Shown here piece after piece: positions 52,744 to 63,400 of a stretch of 64,000 nt of DNA (positions are counted from its first letter, which is position 1; every line of letters starts with the position of its first letter). Position numbers and translations under genes: made by a program. The notes under the pieces were generated by a model, which was not told the origin of the DNA, searched no databases, and worked only from the letters and a program-made list of their open reading frames with translations. The stretch is from assembly GCF_022012415.1 (NCBI RefSeq), contig NZ_JAKLTR010000002.1, positions 310,001 to 374,000 of the forward strand, read 5' to 3'. The stretch comes from Terrimonas ginsenosidimutans (GTDB lineage Bacteria > Bacteroidota > Bacteroidia > Chitinophagales > Chitinophagaceae).

Positions 52744-53610
52744 ATGTTAGCTTCATTTCCTAAAATATCGATCGTTACGCCCAACTATAACCAGGCAGCA
52801 TTCCTGGAGCAAACGATTTTGTCAGTACTTTCCCAGGGATATCCAAATCTTGAGTATATCGTGATCGATGGGGGAAGCACAGATGGATCCCTCGAGATCA
52901 TCCGGAAGTATGAGCAACAGCTGGCTTACTGGGTATCTGAAAAAGACAATGGTCTTTATGATGCATTGCAAAAAGGATTTGGCAAATCAACCGGTGATAT
53001 AATGGCCTGGATCAATTCCGATGACCTCTATCATCGACAGTCGTTTTCCGCAGTCGCGTCCATGTTCGCGCAATTCCCCCAGGCAAGATGGATCATGGGC
53101 AGCAATTCATACTTTGATGAAGAAGGCAATTGCTTCACCTATGAACGTGATATTTTTGACGAGCGATGGTCTTCGTGGAGGATGCAACTTTATAATGGGG
53201 CGTTCATTCAACAGGAATCTGTATTCTGGAAACGTGAACTATGGGAGGAAGCGGGAGCTTATATCTCGCAGGAATATCCGCTTGCTGCCGACTTTGAACT
53301 CTGGCTTCGTTTTTTTCGATACGATCAACTTTACAGTTCTTCCTTTTTGCTGGCGGGCTTCCGTATGAGGAAGAGCGGGCAGCTGAGTGATAAATTCCGT
53401 AAAGAGTATCTAGAACAGGTAGATGCTTTACTGGCCAGGGAAAGAAAGGAACGGAAAATGACGATGTACCTGCTTTTATGCAGGCTGATAATGGCGCTGA
53501 CGTATGTGTTGACGCGTAAGTTGAGGAGGAAGATCTTGTCTGCAGCGTTGAAGTTGCCGGCGAAGATTGTTTTTGACAGAGGGAAAGGGTTTGTGATGAG
53601 AAGGAAGTGA
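52744..53610 (+). CDS. Family 2 glycosyltransferase
   Basis: A 288-residue GT2 enzyme. It opens with ISIVTPNYNQAAFLEQTILS and LEYIVIDGGSTDGSLEIIRK, the nucleotide-binding fold. DNGLYDALQKGFGKSTGDIM leads into MAWINSDDLYHRQSF, carrying the metal-binding aspartates. Acceptor-side residues include GAFIQQESVFWKRELWEEAG and FELWLRFFRYDQLYS. The C-terminus is basic and hydrophobic (LSAALKLPAKIVFDRGKGF), suggesting membrane contact. It closes the glycan block; donor sugar unknown. Confidence 0.92.
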   Translation: MLASFPKISIVTPNYNQAAFLEQTILSVLSQGYPNLEYIVIDGGSTDGSLEIIRKYEQQLAYWVSEKDNGLYDALQKGFGKSTGDIMAWINSDDLYHRQSFSAVASMFAQFPQARWIMGSNSYFDEEGNCFTYERDIFDERWSSWRMQLYNGAFIQQESVFWKRELWEEAGAYISQEYPLAADFELWLRFFRYDQLYSSSFLLAGFRMRKSGQLSDKFRKEYLEQVDALLARERKERKMTMYLLLCRLIMALTYVLTRKLRRKILSAALKLPAKIVFDRGKGFVMRRK

Positions 53611-53903
53611 GGATCCGGACCTGGCTTTCCATTAAGTGTGTCATCCAGCCGATCCGTCCTTCTGCCGGAGCATGTCACAGATCGCTCCAATGATCGCTAT
53701 CAAACGCGTTGACTTTGGCAATCACGTATGAATGAAATGTCGTTATCAGTAAAAAAGGTGTTATCACCCGAATCATAACAAGTGTATTAACGCATTCGTA
53801 CTAAGTGCTACCTCTTAATTGTAAAAATACTTGCATTTTTCTCATGCAGTAATCCAAAAAAGTCTTCTCTTTATTTTCGTTACAAGCACCACCAACCACC
53901 ACC

Positions 53904-55331
53904 ATGCCGAACCGCTGCATCCTCATCTTATTGAGTATACTGCTGTGTGTATACGCCAATGCACAGCACGATACATCCTCGCTGGTCAGCCTGGATTATA
54001 TTGAGCAGGCTGGTAAAAAAGCCGGGCAGCTGGAAGAGAAACTTGACCGGGCATCTGCTAAACTTCTTTCATCTTTATTTAAACAGGAAGCAAAGCTTCA
54101 GCGCAAGCTGGCGAAGAAAGACTCCGCCGCAGCAAGCAGGATCTTCGCTGATAAAGATGTTGCCTATCAGCAGTTGCAAAATAAACTAAGCGTTGGATCA
54201 TTAAAGCCACCCTATATCGCTTCCCTGGATACCTTGAGTTCCTCATTGAAGTTCCTGCAACAGCAGCCGCAATTGCTGAACGCTACAGGTGATGTTTCTC
54301 AAAAACTACAACAAAGCCTTTCCAAAGTAAATGGTCTTGAATCGCAATTTGGTAAAGCCGAAGAGATCAAACAATTCCTCAAACAACGTAAACAGTATCT
54401 GCGTCAGCAATTAGAAAACACCGGACTTGCGAAAGAGCTTAAAGCTTTCAATAAACAGGCATATTACTACAGTGCGCAGGTGAATGAATACAAGCAGGTA
54501 CTGAAAGACCATAAAAAGGCGGAAAAGAAAGCGCTGGAATTATTAAGCAAAACATCCGTGTTCAAAGAGTTCATGCGGAAGAACAGTATGCTTGCATCCT
54601 TATTCCGTTTGCCGGGAGATCCGAATGATCCGCAGGCGGCCGCCAGCCTCGCGGGTTTGCAAACGCGCAGCCAGGTGAATAATCTTGTGCAGCAACAGAT
54701 CAGTGCAGGCGGTCCGAATGCACAGGCGCAGTTTAGTCAGAACATGCAGGAAGCGCAATCACAATTGAACGCACTTAAAGATAAACTGCACAAACTGGGT
54801 GGCGGCAGCTCTGACGAGCTGGATATGCCGGAAGGTTTTAAGCCGAATAAGCAAAAGACAAAAACATTTCTGCAACGCATCGAGTATGGCGCTACGATAC
54901 AATCGCAGCGATCCAATGGCTTCTTCCCGGTCACCAGTGATCTCGCTCTAACGGCGGGCTATAAGCTGAATGATAACAGCATCATCGGAGTTGGGGGTGG
55001 CTATAAAATCGGTTGGGGGAAAAGCATTAATCATATCCGCATTACACATGAAGGGGTGAGCCTGCGAAGCTTTGTAGATGTACGATTGAAAGGTTCGTTC
55101 TGGTTGACGGGTGGATATGAGCAGCATTACCGCGAAGGATTTAAACGCATTGCAGAGTTGAAGGATAGAAGTGGATGGCAGGAGAGTGGGTTGATCGGGT
55201 TGAGCAAAGTCGTGGATATGCGATCGAAGTTGTTGAAGAAGACAAAGGTGCAGTTGCTGTGGGATTTTCTGAGTTACGGAAAAACGTCCAAACCGGCGGC
55301 AGTGCTTTTTCGCATCGGGTATACATTTTAA
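53904..55331 (+). CDS. Secreted coiled-coil protein with a C-terminal outer-membrane-like domain
   Basis: A 475-residue protein with a signal peptide (CILILLSILLCVYANAQ). Residues 30-300 are Gln/Lys/Ala-rich and mostly coiled coil (KKAGQLEEKLDRASAKLLSS, KQEAKLQRKLAKKDSAAASR). A Gly-rich linker (KLGGGSSDELDMPEG) leads to about 150 residues of alternating beta strands (LALTAGYKLNDNSIIGVGGG, SFWLTGGYEQHYR, AVLFRIGYTF). The final aromatic residue is typical of outer-membrane barrels. It is 34 bases upstream of the DUF5977 giant gene and probably part of that secretion or display set. No named family was recognised. Confidence 0.8.
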   Translation: MPNRCILILLSILLCVYANAQHDTSSLVSLDYIEQAGKKAGQLEEKLDRASAKLLSSLFKQEAKLQRKLAKKDSAAASRIFADKDVAYQQLQNKLSVGSLKPPYIASLDTLSSSLKFLQQQPQLLNATGDVSQKLQQSLSKVNGLESQFGKAEEIKQFLKQRKQYLRQQLENTGLAKELKAFNKQAYYYSAQVNEYKQVLKDHKKAEKKALELLSKTSVFKEFMRKNSMLASLFRLPGDPNDPQAAASLAGLQTRSQVNNLVQQQISAGGPNAQAQFSQNMQEAQSQLNALKDKLHKLGGGSSDELDMPEGFKPNKQKTKTFLQRIEYGATIQSQRSNGFFPVTSDLALTAGYKLNDNSIIGVGGGYKIGWGKSINHIRITHEGVSLRSFVDVRLKGSFWLTGGYEQHYREGFKRIAELKDRSGWQESGLIGLSKVVDMRSKLLKKTKVQLLWDFLSYGKTSKPAAVLFRIGYTF

Positions 55332-55365
55332 AAAAAATACGATAAATCTTAACGAAGTAACTGTT

Positions 55366-58300
55366 ATGATCAGGAAGATCGGCTTGATATTTATTGCGTG
55401 GATCGCTTGTGTGAAATTCAGCCACGGACAAAGTGACTTTATTCTTTCGCCTACCCAATTGCAATCGGTAATACCCGCATCTCCCAATGCGGCAGCGCTT
55501 GGTAAGTTTGGCGTGTTGCCTGTAGGAAAGTATACTGGGTTGCCATCGATCGACGTGCCGCTTTATGAAGTGGTATCGGGTAAATTGCGGGTGCCGGTCT
55601 CATTATCGTATCATGCAGGTGGTGTTAAAGTTGAAGAGCTTGCATCCTGGGTTGGAATGGGCTGGTCGCTGAATGCGGGTGGTGCGATCACGCGCCAGAC
55701 CAGAGGCCGGCCGGATGAATCAATCAACGGCTTTTTGTCAAGACATGCGGATATCCGACGCTTTATTGCCAACGAAATGTCCCCAACCGAAAGGACGGCC
55801 TATATGGAGGACGTAACCAAAGGTAATGTGGATTCCGAGCCGGACCTGTTCATGTATAATTTCCCGGGAGGAAGTGGTACAGCTTTTTATGATACACTTG
55901 GAGCTGTTCATACCATGCCTGTATCCCGCTTATCCATATCAGGCAGTGATGGTTCATGGATCATTGTTGACCTGGATGGAACGCGATATTATTTTACCGC
56001 CGCAGAAACCTCTCAAACAACGCCGTTGGCAACAGATGATGCGAATGTTGATGGATACTTTAACTCGGCCATATCTTCTGTCTTTCTTACCAAGATTGTG
56101 GCGGCAAATGCTGTAGACAGCATCGTTTTTGAATACGAACAAACTAATTACTCATTCAATAATATTGCATCACAGACAAAATTTGTTTACTTGCAAGGCA
56201 ATTGCACCACTTCGCCTGTAACAAATGTGTCAACCTCTACAACGCTGACCGGTCAACGACTCAAGAAAATAACGTTTAAAGGAGGAGAACTGGTGTTCAA
56301 TGCTCAGTCAAATGCAAGACAGGATCTTCCCAATGATCATGCGCTTAGCAATATTGAGGTAAAACGTGGTGACGGAAGTGTTGTAAGGGAAATCCGTTTG
56401 TTCCATAACTACCGGGTATCGCCCGGAGCTCCCGGAACGTATAATACCAGTTACAGTGATTACTACCGGTTATTTCTTGATAGCGTCAGAACGGAAACGC
56501 CCGCAAATGTAGCAGGGCAAACACACCGTTTCGCCTATAATACGACCGAGCTGCCAAAACGCAATTCATTCAACCAGGATTTCTGGGGCTATTCCAATGG
56601 AGCAAATAACCCGGCCTTCCTTTATCCGACAATTCTCTACACAAACCCCTTGACGAGTGTTACGATGCCCGTGCAGGGCGCTGACAGAAATACAAATGCG
56701 CAGGCTTCACAGTCGGGAATGCTGACATCCATTCAATATCCAACGGGAGGTAAAACGTTCTTTGAATATGAAAATAACAAAGTGTCATCGGGTGAAAGCT
56801 TTACGAATTCCACCGAGTATAAATATTTAATGATCGGGTCGCAGCCCAATCAGCGTTTTTATACAGGCAGTTTTACGCTTCCTGCTGCGACGATGGTTCA
56901 GGTAACGGTCACCCCGGAGAATTGTGGTGGTGGTGTGCAAACAGAGTTTTGCCCTGTTGTTAATATTACGGGTCCTAACGGTTCTTATGCAATTCCGGTT
57001 AGCTCGACGATCGCATTACCTGCGGGAGCATATACCGTTACAGCGGATCTGAATGGTGTGGTCGAACAATCGATCCTTGATAATTTTTCATTGCAGATAC
57101 GTTGGTCGGAGGTTGTGCAGGTGAATTCAAAATACCAGTTTGTTGTGGGCGGTCACCGGATCAAGTCAATTCATGATGAAGATTATCCGGGACATATTAT
57201 CAATCACAGAAGATTCGAGTATCTCCTGCCGGATTCCAGCAGCAGCGGCACGGTACTCTCTTTGCCAAAGTTTGAGTCAAATTTTTTCCAGGTGAGCAGT
57301 ATCTCCATCGGGGTTGTGAATACCTGTGAATTCTATACGATCAGTTCCGCATCGAATTATCCGCTGCTTGCCACCAAAGGGTCTAATGTTGGATACAGCC
57401 TGGTGCGTGAATACCTGGGAGAGAATGGAGAAGGCGGGATGACGGAGTCAAGTTTTACTTCGCCTGCTTCTTATGGAGATCATAATTATACCGCATTTCC
57501 TTTTGCGCCGTCGGTGAATTATGAATGGCGTCGAGGTCTGCCTTTGTTAGAAAAGAAAATGAGGAAAGCGGGGAGTGTGTTTGAGCCAGTGGAAGAACAA
57601 AGGAATACCTATATAGAGATAGAAAGCACATTACGGAATGCGATCAAGATTGGAACAAAGAATGTATATAACCCAGGTATCCAGTATGAATCCCAGCAAT
57701 ACAATGTTGCTGCTGGTATTATGTTGCTGGATTCTTCGATTACCAAAGTGTATAACTCGCAGGGAAGCGGATCCATTCAACGTTTTGTAAATTATGGTTA
57801 TAGTGCGGCTACCTTACAGGTCTCCAATGTGAGAACGATCGACAGTAAAGGGCAGGAGTTGATCAGGAAAACCAAATATGCCGGAGACTATAACGCTTAT
57901 GCGGGTGTTGAGCCAGCGGCGAAAGCAATACAGCAGTTGAAAGATCTTTATATACTCGCTGTGCCGGTTGAGCAGAAAGTGATCGCTTATGATGGAAGTG
58001 TTTATTCCGTGCTTGATGGAAGTCTCGATAAATTCAAAACAACCATGCCAGTGCCGGATACAACATTTCGTTTGAAGGCGAGCAGTTCGAATGCCGATAC
58101 ATCGATGTCTTATATTGATGCGGGCGGTTTCAAAAAAAGTGCTTTGTATGATCCACGGGTAAGTTTTACGAGATATGCGGCGGATCATAAAATTCTTGAG
58201 ATGAATGAAGTGAACAATATTCCTCATTCTTATATCTGGGGTTATGGCGGGCGATACCCAATTGCAGAAATAAAAAATGCCAAACACAGCGATATTTTTT

Positions 58301-60096
58301 GCGATGTTTTTGAAGGTGCTGGTGGCTGGGATGGACCTATAATTTTTGATAATACAAAGTCACACACAGGAAAAGGTTCTGGGAGGATCGATGGTCAAAC
58401 GGGGACTTCGGCGCTCAGCGCGGTTTCTACTAACAATATTAACATTTCACTTACCGGCCCGACAGTTTTTATGTATTCGGGATGGGTATTCAGTGATGCA
58501 CCTGTAACTAAAATATACTTGGGGATGAAGCGAGTTGGGGAAGTGGCTTTTTACACTTATATGGATGCAGTGGAAACTTCTGTAACTGGCAAGTGGGTCT
58601 ATCTTGAAAAGAAAATAACGGTACCTGCGGACGTAGTAACAATGTTTTTATGGATAGATAATAAAAATAATTTTACCACCCAAAAAGTATGGTTTGATGA
58701 TATCCGCCTTCATCCTTCCACGGCCTTGATGCAGACCTATACCTATGATCCGGAAATAGGTATGACAAGTCAGACGGATGTCAATAACCGCAGCGTTTTC
58801 TATGAGTATGATGCGTTGGGCAGGTTGACTGTTGTACGTGACCAGGATAAAAATGTTGTTAAGAAGATCTGTTATAACCTGGCGGGGCAACAAGAAGATT
58901 GTGGCATATTCATCTACCAGAGTGCAGTGACCAGCGCTTCGTTCACGCGCAATAACTGTGGCTCTGGAGGAACTCCGGGATCGGTAACGTATACCATTCC
59001 CGCCGGTGCTTATACATCCACCATCAGTCAGCTTGATGCAGATCAGAAAGCTGTCAGCGCGAGAAACGCCGGAGGGCAGGCTTATGCTAATGCGAATGCA
59101 ACCTGTACATGGTATAATACAGCGCGGAGCAATGGCTTTACACGGAACAATTGCGGTGCTGGCGGAACCGGAGGTACGATCACTTATTCGGTAGCTCCCA
59201 ATACATACAGTTCCACGATCAGCCAGGCTGACGCGGATCAGCAGGCGATCAACCAGGTGAATGCAAACGGCCAGAATTATGCAAATGCCAATGCATCCTG
59301 TAGCTGGTATAACCAGGCGCAAAGCAATAGCTTCACCCGTAATAACTGCGCTCCCGGAGGAACAGGGGGGACGGTGACGTATACCATTGCTGCCAATACT
59401 TATAGCTCGAATACAAGTGAGGCTGACGCGAATCAGCAAGCTGTTAATGCGGTGAATGCCGGCGGCCAGGCTTATGCCAATGCAAATGCCACCTGTACCT
59501 GGTATAACAATGCTCAGAGTAATAATTTCACACGTAATAATTGCGGAGTAGGCGGAACTGGTGGTACTGTTACCTATACTGTAGCAGCCAATACATACAG
59601 CTCAACGGTGAGCCAGTCGGATGCAAATCAGCAAGCGACCAATGCCGTGAATGCGGGCGGTCAGGCTTATGCAAATGCAAACGCAACGTGTACATGGTCG
59701 AACCAGTACAGGGAACAATTATTCTTCCGTTCGGATTGCCCTCCGGGCTATGATGCCGGTTGGTGGATGTATATAGTATCTGCAGGCACATTCACTTCAA
59801 CAACCAGCCAGCTGCACGCTGATCAGCTTGCGCAGAACGATATCAACGCGAATGGTCAGAGTGTTGCCAATGCAAATGCCACCTGCACTGCTGCGGGATG
59901 TAATACAGGCAACTGCTGGGGTGAAGACAGGAAATGTATCGGTGGTGTTTGTGAGGTTGGCTATAAAGTAGTGACGGGCTCTGTCTGGAATGAATATATG
60001 CAGATGTGGGAATGTACCTATCACTATGAATTCAGTGATTTTACCTGGTCGCAGGATTATGTGGAATATTCCGACTGGATGTGTGACCTGAGTTAA
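55366..60096 (+). CDS. Giant secreted RHS-like protein with DUF5977 repeats
   Basis: A 1576-residue protein with a signal sequence (GLIFIAWIACVKFSHGQ). The N-terminal 1,000 residues carry beta-rich segments like other Bacteroidota RHS-associated proteins (VPVSLSYHAGGVKVEELASW, GMGWSLNAGGAITRQTRG). A single RHS/YD repeat motif occurs late (FYEYDALGRLTVVRDQDKN). Then come five 65-residue units of DUF5977 type (FTRNNCGxGG, SQADADQQA, NGQ-YANANA-C), each with paired cysteines. The tail has eight more cysteines. It shares its start-side context with the secreted coiled-coil gene and is followed by a small LTxxQ protein and a DUF6443 protein. The role is unknown; surface adhesion or toxin delivery are possible. 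Confidence 0.87.
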   Translation: MIRKIGLIFIAWIACVKFSHGQSDFILSPTQLQSVIPASPNAAALGKFGVLPVGKYTGLPSIDVPLYEVVSGKLRVPVSLSYHAGGVKVEELASWVGMGWSLNAGGAITRQTRGRPDESINGFLSRHADIRRFIANEMSPTERTAYMEDVTKGNVDSEPDLFMYNFPGGSGTAFYDTLGAVHTMPVSRLSISGSDGSWIIVDLDGTRYYFTAAETSQTTPLATDDANVDGYFNSAISSVFLTKIVAANAVDSIVFEYEQTNYSFNNIASQTKFVYLQGNCTTSPVTNVSTSTTLTGQRLKKITFKGGELVFNAQSNARQDLPNDHALSNIEVKRGDGSVVREIRLFHNYRVSPGAPGTYNTSYSDYYRLFLDSVRTETPANVAGQTHRFAYNTTELPKRNSFNQDFWGYSNGANNPAFLYPTILYTNPLTSVTMPVQGADRNTNAQASQSGMLTSIQYPTGGKTFFEYENNKVSSGESFTNSTEYKYLMIGSQPNQRFYTGSFTLPAATMVQVTVTPENCGGGVQTEFCPVVNITGPNGSYAIPVSSTIALPAGAYTVTADLNGVVEQSILDNFSLQIRWSEVVQVNSKYQFVVGGHRIKSIHDEDYPGHIINHRRFEYLLPDSSSSGTVLSLPKFESNFFQVSSISIGVVNTCEFYTISSASNYPLLATKGSNVGYSLVREYLGENGEGGMTESSFTSPASYGDHNYTAFPFAPSVNYEWRRGLPLLEKKMRKAGSVFEPVEEQRNTYIEIESTLRNAIKIGTKNVYNPGIQYESQQYNVAAGIMLLDSSITKVYNSQGSGSIQRFVNYGYSAATLQVSNVRTIDSKGQELIRKTKYAGDYNAYAGVEPAAKAIQQLKDLYILAVPVEQKVIAYDGSVYSVLDGSLDKFKTTMPVPDTTFRLKASSSNADTSMSYIDAGGFKKSALYDPRVSFTRYAADHKILEMNEVNNIPHSYIWGYGGRYPIAEIKNAKHSDIFCDVFEGAGGWDGPIIFDNTKSHTGKGSGRIDGQTGTSALSAVSTNNINISLTGPTVFMYSGWVFSDAPVTKIYLGMKRVGEVAFYTYMDAVETSVTGKWVYLEKKITVPADVVTMFLWIDNKNNFTTQKVWFDDIRLHPSTALMQTYTYDPEIGMTSQTDVNNRSVFYEYDALGRLTVVRDQDKNVVKKICYNLAGQQEDCGIFIYQSAVTSASFTRNNCGSGGTPGSVTYTIPAGAYTSTISQLDADQKAVSARNAGGQAYANANATCTWYNTARSNGFTRNNCGAGGTGGTITYSVAPNTYSSTISQADADQQAINQVNANGQNYANANASCSWYNQAQSNSFTRNNCAPGGTGGTVTYTIAANTYSSNTSEADANQQAVNAVNAGGQAYANANATCTWYNNAQSNNFTRNNCGVGGTGGTVTYTVAANTYSSTVSQSDANQQATNAVNAGGQAYANANATCTWSNQYREQLFFRSDCPPGYDAGWWMYIVSAGTFTSTTSQLHADQLAQNDINANGQSVANANATCTAAGCNTGNCWGEDRKCIGGVCEVGYKVVTGSVWNEYMQMWECTYHYEFSDFTWSQDYVEYSDWMCDLS
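58942..59916 (+). repeat. Five in-frame 195-nt repeats encoding DUF5977 units
   Basis: Units start at 58942, 59137, 59332, 59527 and 59722, exactly 195 bases apart, so no codon has been gained or lost. They encode 65-residue modules beginning F-T-R-N-N-C and ending in YANANA-T-C. The first four are close copies; the fifth has diverged (FFRSDCPPGYDAGWW). Synonymous differences are many, so this is an old array under protein-level selection. Confidence 0.93.
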
Positions 60097-60121
60097 TACG
60101 CTAATTACTAAAAAAAATATT

Positions 60122-60454
60122 ATGAAAAAGATATCAATCATGCTTGTGATCATTTGTCTGGGTCTTTATGCGCAGGCGCAATCAGTTGCTGAGCAGCACG
60201 CAGGCCGCATTGCACAACGGATGAAAGACACGCTTTCCTTGAATGAAACGCAGCGCCAGCAGATCTATGAGATCAACCTGCGGCTTGCCACACAAAAGCA
60301 GGCGGCGCGTTCTGCCTCTTCAGACCGCGATCAAGTGGGCAGGCAACTACAGCATATAGAGAACACCCGGGACGGCTTGTATCAACCCATACTTGGAGAA
60401 GAAAAGTTCCCTATCTACAAGATGAAGAAAAAGAACCTGGTGAATGGCCAGTGA
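60122..60454 (+). CDS. Small secreted LTxxQ-like protein
   Basis: A 110-residue protein with a signal peptide (ISIMLVIICLGLYAQAQ). The mature part has a helical LTxxQ-type motif, LSLNETQRQQIYEINLRLA, and a second charged helix with RDQVGRQLQHIENTRDGLY, like CpxP/Spy-related periplasmic proteins. Such proteins can act as chaperones or stress sensors. It is placed 25 bases after the DUF5977 gene and 40 before the DUF6443 gene, so it may help fold or export its large neighbours. Confidence 0.8.
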   Translation: MKKISIMLVIICLGLYAQAQSVAEQHAGRIAQRMKDTLSLNETQRQQIYEINLRLATQKQAARSASSDRDQVGRQLQHIENTRDGLYQPILGEEKFPIYKMKKKNLVNGQ

Positions 60455-60494
60455 TAAGTTATTAATCCTTTGATCTCATTCAACTGAATAGTAT

Positions 60495-63400
60495 ATGAAT
60501 CGTCGTTTCGTTTGTCTGGTTAGATTGTTTTTCGCAACGGCAATCCTGGGAAGTGTTGATGCGATAGCGCAGACGCCTTATCTGCCCGCTAATTACAGTG
60601 CCGGTATGCCGGTGAACTACGTCCGCACCTGGGATGCGATGAAGCCGGATACCAATGCCGCTGCGATTACGACCGCGATGGCGGCGAGAGATTTCCGTAT
60701 GACGACGCAGTATATGGATGGGCTGGGCAGGCCGATACAAACTGTTGCAAAAAACAGCTCTCATCCAACGGGCTATCCAGCAACGGACATGATCAGCATG
60801 CATGTGTATGATGAGTTCGGGCGGGAATCCTATAGCTTCCTGCCATCACCGGCAACTGGTGCGGGTGGTAACACTTCGGTGGATGACGGGAAGTTCAAAC
60901 TCAACCCGTTTGAGCAGCAGCAGCTTGCCTACGGCAATACCTTTGTTCTATCTCCCGTGATCGGGCAGGCGCAAACATATTATTATTCTAAAACAAATTT
61001 TGAATCCTCGCCACTAAACAGGGTTGTGGAGACATTCGCGCCTGGTGACAGCTGGGTAGGAACAGCGGGGCAGGCAAGCGAAGCAAACCGCCGTTCGGTT
61101 AAAGTTAGACAACTAAGTAATACAACGAATGATCTTGTCAGGATCTGGAATGTAACCAATAATGCAACTATTGGAGAGTTTGGGACGGTGACTTCGCCGG
61201 GTTATTATCCCGCCGGGCAATTGACAAAGCTGATTACCGCAGACGAGCATGGCAAACAGACGATCGAATTTAAAAATAAAACGGGGCAGGTGATCCTGAA
61301 GAAGGTGCAGGTGACTGGTACTGCTGATGACGGTAGCGGAGTAGGATATAATGGTTGGCTTTGTACTTATTACATGTATGATAATTTAGGGAATCTCCGC
61401 CTGGTTCAGCAACCCTCATCAGTTAACAATACTCACACTACTGGAGACATCCCATTGAATAACCTGGATCAAGTGTGTTTTCGGTATGAGTATGACGAGA
61501 AGAACAGGCTGATCCGGAAAAAATTGCCTGGCGCTTATGATACATATTACGTCTACGATGCGCGCGATCGACTGGTGATGACAAGAGACGGTAATCTGGG
61601 TTACCAAAGCAAATGGTTGGTTACAAAATATGATGACTTAAACCGCCCCATCGAAACAGGAATCTGGAATAATAACGGAACGCCCGCTTCGCATCGCACA
61701 TCTGCCGCCAGTTCCACAAATTATCCTTCCATCAGCGGCACGTATGAACAGCTATCATTGATACACTATGACGATTATGATAATCTGCCTGCCGGTTTTA
61801 CCTCATCCCTTAACAATAGCTGGTCTGGAGAATTTATTTCTACCTATAATCAGCCGCCCCTTTATGCACAACAACTAGTGGCCAGTCTGCAGATCCGCGG
61901 AATGGTTGCGTGGACGAAAACCAAGGTACTGAACACCCCTGATTATTTATATACCGTGAATCTATATGACGAAAAGGGGCGGGTTATCCAGGTTAAATCG
62001 TCTAATATAACCGGAGGTCAGGATGTGCTTACCACGCAGTTTAACTGGACCGGAATGCCACTGATCTCGGTGAGTTATATGCAGGTAGCAGGCAGTAACC
62101 CAAAACATATTACACAGGTTACCCGTTTAAGCTATGACTCTTTGCATCGCGTGGTAAAAACGGAAATAAAGACTGCATATGGCATTCTTCCCGGTGCAAG
62201 TCTGTCAGGCGTAAATTATATCACCGTTTCCGAACAAAGCTATGATGCGTTAGGTAATCTCGCTGCTAAAACGATCGGCAGCAAGAAGCAATCATCGGGT
62301 GCTTATATTTTTCCAAGACAGCCACTGGAGACGTTAAAGTATGACTATAACATCCGTGGTTGGCAGCTTGGTATGAACCGGGATATGGCCAAAGGAAAGC
62401 CGTCTGATGCTTACTTTGGTTATGATATTGGTTATGATAACACGCAGATCAAAGCGACGGGAGAAACTGCGATTGGGTCTTATGTAAACCCCGCTTTCAA
62501 CGGCAATATCGGGGGCATTACCTGGAAAAGTGCGGGAGATAAAGAGATCCGAAAATACGACTATCAGTATGATGCGGCCAATAGGATCATGCGTGCGGAT
62601 TTTAACCAACGTACATCGGGAAGCAGTTGGAGTAATGCAGCTGTAAACTTCAGCTTGCGGATGGGGGATGGCGTCACGCCTTCCAGTGCATACGATGAGA
62701 ATGGAAATATACGCAGGTTGAACCAGTGGGGACTGACGTTGACAGGCAGCAAGCAGATTGATTCTCTTTCTTATAATTACTACGGTAATAATCTGAAGTC
62801 TGTCACTGAGTCCACTACCATTGGGTCAACTGATCACAAACTGGGAGATTTTACGGACGGGAATCGTACCGGCGATGATTATGGCTATGACCGTAACGGT
62901 AATGCCGTCTCAGATAAAAACAAAAAAATACTTGGCCCGGTTGGCATGGGAAATGATCCCAATGGAGGAGGCATCCGGTATAATCACCTGAATCTTCCGC
63001 GTCAGATCATTTTTCATACGGATTCAACGGGTACAACGGTCAAAGGAACAATTGATTACTTATACACGGCTGAAGGTGCAAAGCTGGCAAAAAAGGTGAC
63101 GGAGAACAACCTTACCATCACCCACAGTGGTAGTAGTTATCTGACTGATATATATACTTATACCCGCTATATTAATGGACTTGTCCTGGAGGCAAAAAGC
63201 TACAGTAATGCAACATTGAATACAGCACTTGGTTATACAAATCGTCTGCAATTTGGTGGTCAGCCTGAAGGACGCGTGCGAGCCGTGTATGGCCCGGCTA
63301 ATGATTCTGTATTCAATCGCTTCGAGTATGATTACATGATCAAAGATCACCTGGGTAATGTTCGAATGGTGTTAACCGAAGAGCAAAAGCAGGATGCTTA

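Noticed and set aside
58648-59439. Antisense open frame of 263 residues over the DUF5977 repeats
   Set aside because: It is a by-product of the periodic repeat on the other strand and shows the same 65-residue periodicity without a known fold.
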